Assembly (NCBI RefSeq): GCF_031846305.1
Contig: NZ_JAVRHY010000009.1
Span: forward strand, 62,001 to 126,000
Length of the DNA stretch: 64,000 nucleotides
DNA from: Spectribacter acetivorans
GTDB taxonomy: Bacteria > Pseudomonadota > Gammaproteobacteria > Nevskiales > Salinisphaeraceae
Reading direction: 5' to 3'
Shown here: positions 60,076 through 64,000 of the stretch, in pieces
How positions within the stretch are numbered: position 1 is the first letter of the stretch
Layout of the letters: every line of letters begins with the position of its first letter
Notes under the pieces: model-generated
Told to the model about the DNA's origin: nothing
Database searches by the model: none
The model's input: only the letters and a program-made list of their open reading frames with translations
Position numbers and translations under genes: made by a program

Positions 60076-60680
60076 GGTTCTTCCGGCCGGAGCGGCCGGG
60101 TCCAGAACATCAGCGGCTTTTCGGTTTCCTCGTCGGCGCCGACATCCGGCCAGGCGTAGTGGGCCATCACATCCGGCCGGGGCGTGTAGCCGCGGCTGCG
60201 CCAGAACTCGTCCAGCGGCTTGTAGTTGGCCGGGCGGGCGGGATGATCGGCCGGCCGCTGCACGGCGCAAAAGCAGGTGGTGTCGAAACCGCCCTGCTCG
60301 GCGGCCCAGGTTTCGCGTTCGTCGAAGAAGCGGTGGCCCAAACCGCGGCCGCGATACTCGGGTAGCAGGATGGATTCGCCGAAGTAGAACACCCGTTCGG
60401 GATCGAACCCGGCCTGTTCCAGCGGCGCCCGGAAGGCGGCTTCCTCGTCCACCAGCGGCAGCGCGGTGGTGGCGCCCACCAGGTCGTCCCCGTCGAATAC
60501 CAGGAACGCCAGCGAGCGCTCGGCGTTGACGTAGGTTTTCAGGTAGTCGCGTTCGTAGTCGAGATCGCCGTCGTAAAGGTAGGGCCACTCGCGGAACACG
60601 CGGATGCGCAGGGCTGCCAGCGGTTCGATGCGGGTGGCGATGTCCTCGCCGTGTCGGCACTCGAAAACCAGGTCACTCAT
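60072..60680 (-). CDS. GNAT-family N-acetyltransferase
   Basis: This 202-residue protein has the acetyl-CoA loop YFGESILLPEYRGRGLGHRFFDE (about residues 98-120) in which RGRGLG is motif A. The N-terminal part (AALRIRVFREWPYLYDGDLDYERDYLKTY) is typical of a group of uncharacterised bacterial GNATs. The ATG 60680 is preferred over an in-frame TTG one codon upstream. Substrate unknown. Its 3' end abuts REP-like half-unit 3. Confidence 0.83.
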   Translation of the reverse strand: MSDLVFECRHGEDIATRIEPLAALRIRVFREWPYLYDGDLDYERDYLKTYVNAERSLAFLVFDGDDLVGATTALPLVDEEAAFRAPLEQAGFDPERVFYFGESILLPEYRGRGLGHRFFDERETWAAEQGGFDTTCFCAVQRPADHPARPANYKPLDEFWRSRGYTPRPDVMAHYAWPDVGADEETEKPLMFWTRPLRPEEP

Positions 60681-60747
60681 CAATCGGCCGGTCGCGAAAA
60701 ACGGCCGCCGATGATAACGCGTCGACTACCCGTCGAGGGCGCCCGTT

Positions 60748-60921
60748 TTACCGGTCCGGCAACAGACTGGGCATTTCCACCCAGTTCCAGCCGGGGGCCG
60801 CGCGTTCGGCGTCCACGCCAACCTGATGGGCCTGCTGACCGGTCAGCGCGATGGCCAGCAGGGCGGCGCTGAAGACCAGCACCGGCATGACCGGGCGGCG
60901 GATGTGGACAGGTGCACTCAT
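60748..60921 (-). CDS. 57-residue single-pass membrane protein A
   Basis: This short gene reads MSAPVHIRRPVMPVLVFSAA, then LLAIALTGQQAHQVG, and ends with NWVEMPSLLPDR. GAGG is eight bases upstream of the ATG. It is a paralogue of the 57-residue protein at 61032-61205: both have one N-terminal membrane helix, an (Q/H)xxHQVG motif and an NW(V/I) motif before a proline-rich tail. No family recognised. Confidence 0.65.
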   Translation of the reverse strand: MSAPVHIRRPVMPVLVFSAALLAIALTGQQAHQVGVDAERAAPGWNWVEMPSLLPDR

Positions 60922-60983
60922 GATGGATTCCTCGTTGGATCGGCTCTCACCGGGTTATCGGTCGAGATCGGGCCAGTTGAAGT

Positions 60984-61010
60984 GCCCCGCCGGGCTGATG
61001 CCGGCGGGGC
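60984..61010. terminator. hairpin between paralogous small genes
   Basis: GCCCCGCCGG (60984-60993), loop GCTGATG, CCGGCGGGGC (61001-61010) is a perfect 10-bp stem between the two small genes. It may lower read-through from gene B to gene A. Confidence 0.6.
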
Positions 61011-61031
61011 CGTTGGTGGCGGGGCGGCCGA

Positions 61032-61205
61032 TCACGAGTCGGGGAACCGTGCCGGCGGCTGAATCCAGTTCAAAGCCTGCGGCGGGGCGGCGACGCCCTG
61101 CCCGACCTGATGAACGTGTTGTGCGGCGAATACCAGCAATATCAGGCTGGCGCCGATCACCCCGCCGACAATGCTGCTGCGGCTCTCGTGGCATTCCGTT
61201 TTCAT
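61032..61205 (-). CDS. 57-residue single-pass membrane protein B
   Basis: This short gene reads MKTECHESRSSIVGGVIGAS, then LILLVFAAQHVHQVGQGVAA, and ends with LNWIQPPARFPDS. AGGAG is well placed before the ATG. Same layout and shared HQVG and NW motifs as the paralogue at 60748-60921. It is divergent from the LysR gene, so the LysR protein may control the pair. Confidence 0.65.
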   Translation of the reverse strand: MKTECHESRSSIVGGVIGASLILLVFAAQHVHQVGQGVAAPPQALNWIQPPARFPDS

Positions 61206-61357
61206 GCGTGTCTCCTGGCTCGAAGGTTGTTGCGTTCATCGGCATATCGTCGATGTCCGGGAGTCACGATAGGGGCGCCTTGATGATTTGGGAAATGAAT
61301 TATTAATAAATGTATTATTTATTTCATGAATAGTAAGGAAACGCCGGGAGGTCGGCC
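61206..61357. promoter_or_regulatory. AT-rich divergent promoter region of the LysR gene
   Basis: This region is unusually AT-rich. Around 61293-61327 an imperfect inverted repeat starts ATGAATTATTAATAAATG and ends TTATTTATTTCAT; it resembles a T-N11-A LysR recognition box. Divergent promoters for the LysR gene and the small membrane genes probably lie here. Confidence 0.6.
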
Positions 61358-62257
61358 GTGAGTATTGCGAATTTCGATCTCAACCTGCTGCGGGTGTTCG
61401 ACGCCATGATGCGCGAGCAGCACGTCACCCGGGCCGCGGAACGGCTGTTCCTGACGCAGTCGGCGGTGTCCAACGCCCTGTCGCGCCTGCGTACGGCCTT
61501 CCACGACGAGCTGTTCGTGCGCCGGCCCGAAGGCATGGTGCCCACCCCCCGGGCGCTGGAACTGGAGTCTCCGGTTCGGGCGGCGCTGCTGGATATCGAA
61601 CAGGCGCTGGCGCCGACCGCCTTCGACCCGGCGACGTCGGAGTGGACCTTCCGCCTGGTGGCCAATGACTACTTCTCCACCGTGGTGATGCCGCCACTGA
61701 TCACCCGGCTACGACAGGATGCCCCGGGCGTCGATCTTCGCCTGCTGCCACATGTGGATCAGCCGCGGGCGCTTCTGGATACCCACCGTGCGGATTTCGC
61801 ATTCGGCTCGCTGGATCCGGTCGAGGCCCGCTTCGGCTCGGTCGATCTGCTGACCGAGGATTTCCTCTGCCTGATGCGGCCGGACCATCCGCTAAGCCAG
61901 GGCAAACTGACGCCCGAGCGATTCGCCACGGCCGACCATCTGCTGGTGTCGCCCAGCGGCCACGGCGACGGCGTGCTCGACCGTGACCTGGCCCGGCTGG
62001 GCCTGAGCCGGCGGGTGGTGCTGACCATCAATCAGTTCGCCGCGGCCCCGGCCGTTGTCGCGGCTTCCGACCTGGTCGTGACCCTGCTGCGCCGGGTGGC
62101 CGAACGCTTTGCCGCCGAAGCCGGCCTGATTACCCGGCCGGCGCCGTTCAAGCGGGAGCCGATGCCCATTCGTCTGGTCTGGCATCAGCGGCTGGCACGG
62201 CACCCGGCCCATGACTGGTTTCGCGACACCATTCGCGAGGTCACCGCCGCGCTGTAG
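61358..62257 (+). CDS. LysR-family transcriptional regulator
   Basis: This 299-residue regulator has an N-terminal winged HTH (FDLNLLRVFDAMMREQHVTRAAERLFLTQSAVSNALSRLR) and a substrate-binding domain (about 90-295). It resembles the NodD/SyrM-like group by its HTH spacing. GTG start with GGAGG upstream. It is divergent from the two 57-residue membrane genes, its most likely targets. Ligand unknown. Confidence 0.9.
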   Translation: MSIANFDLNLLRVFDAMMREQHVTRAAERLFLTQSAVSNALSRLRTAFHDELFVRRPEGMVPTPRALELESPVRAALLDIEQALAPTAFDPATSEWTFRLVANDYFSTVVMPPLITRLRQDAPGVDLRLLPHVDQPRALLDTHRADFAFGSLDPVEARFGSVDLLTEDFLCLMRPDHPLSQGKLTPERFATADHLLVSPSGHGDGVLDRDLARLGLSRRVVLTINQFAAAPAVVAASDLVVTLLRRVAERFAAEAGLITRPAPFKREPMPIRLVWHQRLARHPAHDWFRDTIREVTAAL

Positions 62258-62272
62258 GCGCAGGACCATGCT

Positions 62273-62354
62273 GGCGGCTTGAAAGCCGCCCTACCTCATG
62301 ACCGGATGACGGTCCGGTTCTATGCCGCTTTTGTAGGGCGCGATTTATCGCGCC
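62273..62354. repeat. REP-like palindrome unit 4, with long spacer
   Basis: GGCGGCTTGAAAGCCGCC (62273-62290) and GGCGCGATTTATCGCGCC (62337-62354) have the same arms as units 1 and 2 but a longer, 46-base spacer. It follows the LysR gene. Confidence 0.75.
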
Positions 62355-62381
62355 TGTTCGAATCTGGTGCCGGACCATACT

Positions 62382-62403
62382 GGCGGCTTGAAAGCCGCCC
62401 TAC
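62382..62403. repeat. REP-like half-unit 5
   Basis: GGCGGCTTGAAAGCCGCC followed by CTAC, preceded by GGACCAT-type flank shared with unit 4. It lies about 35 bases from the 3' end of the group II intron. Confidence 0.7.
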
Positions 62404-62436
62404 GGGGTAATCGGGCGACGATTGATCAGGATCAGG

Positions 62437-64000
62437 ATAGGGGCACTCAGATTTCCTGAGCGACCCCTCCCACACCACCTAGCAAGCGGGTCCGCACTAG
62501 GCGGTTCGAGAAGTTGAGGTTCATGAGAGGCGGGGCATGCCCAGCCGATCGAAGTAGGCGATCGGCATCAGGCGATTGAGCTCGTACCGGCTGTTGCGCC
62601 ACCAGCGGCGGCTGTTCGCCGCCACGCGTTGCGCCTGCTCTGGGCGTGCGCCCAGAGCCAGCAGTTCCCGGTACATCGTCTTGCCCCGTTTCCAGTGCTT
62701 GAGTTGAATGGCGCGCAGGCGATGGCGAAGCCACTGGTCCAGCTCCCGGAACACCGTCGGTGTCTGCGACAGGCGGAAGTAGGCCTTCCAGCCCAGCACA
62801 AACGCGCGCAGTTGCTCGACGATCTGGTTCAGGCTTCGTCCGCGACTACGGCAGGTCAGCCACCGTATCCGCTGCTTGAATGTGGTCTTGGCTTTGCTCG
62901 CCACACCACGTTTCACGACCCCGCCGGGCGCTGCCCGGAATTCGAAGCCGAGAAACACGCGCCCGAAGGCACTGGTGACGGCGGTCTTGGCCTCGTTCAC
63001 TTTCAAGCGCAACCGGGCAAACTGCTTGCGCAGCCCTTCGAGCACCCGCGCCCCCGCCTTGTGGCTGCGCACGTAGACCATCAGGTCGTCGGCGTAACGT
63101 ACAAAGCGGTGGCCCCGGCGTTCGAGATCCCGGTCCACCTCGTCCAGCAGCACGTTGGCCAGCAGCGGTGATAACGGGCCGCCTTGCGGCGTCCCCTCGT
63201 ATCGCCGTATGGCCAGGCCACGGCTCAGGATGCCGGCGTTGAGGTACCGACGAATCAGCCGCAGTACGGCCTTGTCATCGATCCGTCTGGCCAGGCGGCC
63301 CATGAGCACGTCGTGGTTGACCCGATCAAAGAATTTCTCCAAATCCACGTCCACCACCACCCGGTAACCGTCCTGCACGTGGCGTTGTGCCTGGCACACC
63401 GCGTCGTGCGCACGCCGGCCCGGACGGAATCCGTGACTGGACTCGGAGAATGTCGGGTCAATCCGCGGCTGCAATACTTGCAGCAGGGCCTGCTGGATCA
63501 CACGATCCACCACCGTCGGAATACCCAGCTCTCGCTGACCACCACCCGGCTTGGGAATCTGTACCCGGCGTACCGGCGACGGCCGGTAGGTGCCGGCAAG
63601 CAGTTCCTTGCGGATGCGTGCCCAGTCGGTCTTCAGGTAAGCCGCCGTCTCGGCAATCGTGCGGCTATCCACCCCGGCACTGCCCTTGTTGGCCTTGACG
63701 CGTTGCCACGCCTTGACCAGGTTCTCTCTCGCGAGCGCCTGCCAAAGCAGGCTGTCTCGCCCTGTGGCTTGCGTGTCGTGACCCACCGACCGCGCTTCAT
63801 CGCCAACGCCTCGGGCTTGGGCTTCACCCGCACCCACCGCCGTCCGCCCCGGTCGACCGGGCTTCTGATGCCATGCGCGCTCGAGCGTCACGTCGTCATC
63901 CACTCCTTCTCGTTCGGCCCTTCGTCACCGGATGGCAACTACTACGGCCTCTGCTGACTTCTCGCGCCGGCATCACCGTCGCCCTTTCAGGCACAAGGCG
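62437..64000 (-). mobile_element. group II intron, 3' part (5' end beyond window)
   Basis: On the minus strand the reverse-transcriptase gene is followed by a domain V-like hairpin (62507-62469, CCGCCTAG pairing with CTAGGTGG across a GCGG/CGC helix) and a domain VI-like hairpin (about 62465-62440, CTCAG-GAAA-TCTGAG), then the likely 3' splice end near 62437. Upstream of the gene, to the window edge, the minus strand contains the GTCAGCAGAGGCCG word typical of group II intron domain IV. Domain I and the 5' splice site lie outside, so mobility cannot be judged. Confidence 0.82.
62521..63903 (-). CDS. ltrA: group II intron reverse transcriptase/maturase
   Basis: This 460-residue protein has the reverse-transcriptase domain (about 60-320): the SSHGFRPGRRAHDAV motif, GTPQGGPLSPLLANVLLDEVD, and the catalytic YADDLMVY. 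The C-terminal maturase domain (FRELDQWLRHRLRAIQLKHWKRGKTMYRELLALG) is present, with no HNH endonuclease domain. GTG start at 63903 has a GGAG too close, so the real start could be further in. It splices and mobilises its intron. Confidence 0.9.
   Translation of the reverse strand: MDDDVTLERAWHQKPGRPGRTAVGAGEAQARGVGDEARSVGHDTQATGRDSLLWQALARENLVKAWQRVKANKGSAGVDSRTIAETAAYLKTDWARIRKELLAGTYRPSPVRRVQIPKPGGGQRELGIPTVVDRVIQQALLQVLQPRIDPTFSESSHGFRPGRRAHDAVCQAQRHVQDGYRVVVDVDLEKFFDRVNHDVLMGRLARRIDDKAVLRLIRRYLNAGILSRGLAIRRYEGTPQGGPLSPLLANVLLDEVDRDLERRGHRFVRYADDLMVYVRSHKAGARVLEGLRKQFARLRLKVNEAKTAVTSAFGRVFLGFEFRAAPGGVVKRGVASKAKTTFKQRIRWLTCRSRGRSLNQIVEQLRAFVLGWKAYFRLSQTPTVFRELDQWLRHRLRAIQLKHWKRGKTMYRELLALGARPEQAQRVAANSRRWWRNSRYELNRLMPIAYFDRLGMPRLS

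Noticed and set aside
62521..63903. Reverse transcriptase considered as a retron, DGR or defence RT
   Set aside because: The maturase domain, the domain V and VI-like RNA hairpins downstream, and a domain IV-like word upstream identify a group II intron.

Overview
The window is GC-rich DNA, roughly two thirds G+C by eye, from what looks like a free-living, metabolically versatile gammaproteobacterium. Clues are an LpxO-like lipid A hydroxylase, TolC/RND pumps, class I PHA synthase, GreB, thiopurine methyltransferase and YqjD/YqjE-like stress proteins. A member of the Salinisphaerales, Nevskiales or Xanthomonadales neighbourhood fits, but no rRNA or other decisive marker is present. Most of the window is densely packed chromosomal backbone with little intergenic space. 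No tRNA, rRNA or CRISPR array was seen.

Layout. 0-2.4 kb: end of an SDR gene, greB and an MFS exporter. 2.4-8.6 kb: a TetR-controlled efflux locus whose pump gene is an in-frame fusion of an RND permease with a TolC-like outer-membrane factor. 8.6-11.6 kb: a triple-PAS LuxR regulator followed by small stress genes (GlsB/YeaQ, CsbD, YqjD-like, YqjE-like). 11.6-18.3 kb: a Kef-type antiporter, glutaryl-CoA dehydrogenase and pyruvate carboxylase. 18.5-24.8 kb: a conventional autoregulated tetR-tolC-adaptor-RND operon. 25-34.5 kb: alcohol dehydrogenase, a 0.9 kb gene-free block with hairpins, 2-methylcitrate synthase, flavodoxin-like protein, Tpm, carbonic anhydrase, a Baeyer-Villiger-type monooxygenase and a CBS/DUF294 protein coupled to a DnaQ-like exonuclease. 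35-40 kb: TetR plus fatty-acid desaturase behind a perfect palindrome, a hotdog thioesterase-like protein, a flavin-reductase-like protein and PHA synthase. 40-53.8 kb: mixed metabolism and secreted proteins, including a styrene-oxide-isomerase homologue two bases upstream of an FAD/NAD(P) oxidoreductase.

The accessory core is 54.0-57.6 kb. Base composition drops, all genes lie on the minus strand, and five attC-like recombination sites separate them. This is an integron cassette array without a visible integrase (a CALIN, or the remote end of a chromosomal integron). Cassettes encode a zinc-knuckle membrane protein, a protein made of twelve YTGPGGG-type octapeptides, a two-gene DUF5343 / Swt1-type HEPN module that looks like a toxin or defence system, a small membrane protein and an unrecognised 210-residue protein. 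Beyond the array come an alpha/beta hydrolase, an LpxO-like hydroxylase, REP-like palindromes, a GNAT enzyme, two tandem paralogous 57-residue membrane proteins divergent from a LysR regulator, and the 3' part of a group II intron with its reverse transcriptase, which runs off the right edge.

The candidates most worth following as undescribed biology are the RND-outer-membrane-factor fusion, the cassette-borne HEPN/DUF5343 pair, the YTGPGGG cassette, the isomerase/flavoprotein pair and the tandem 57-residue proteins. All assignments come from reading the sequence and recalling family motifs; no database search was run.
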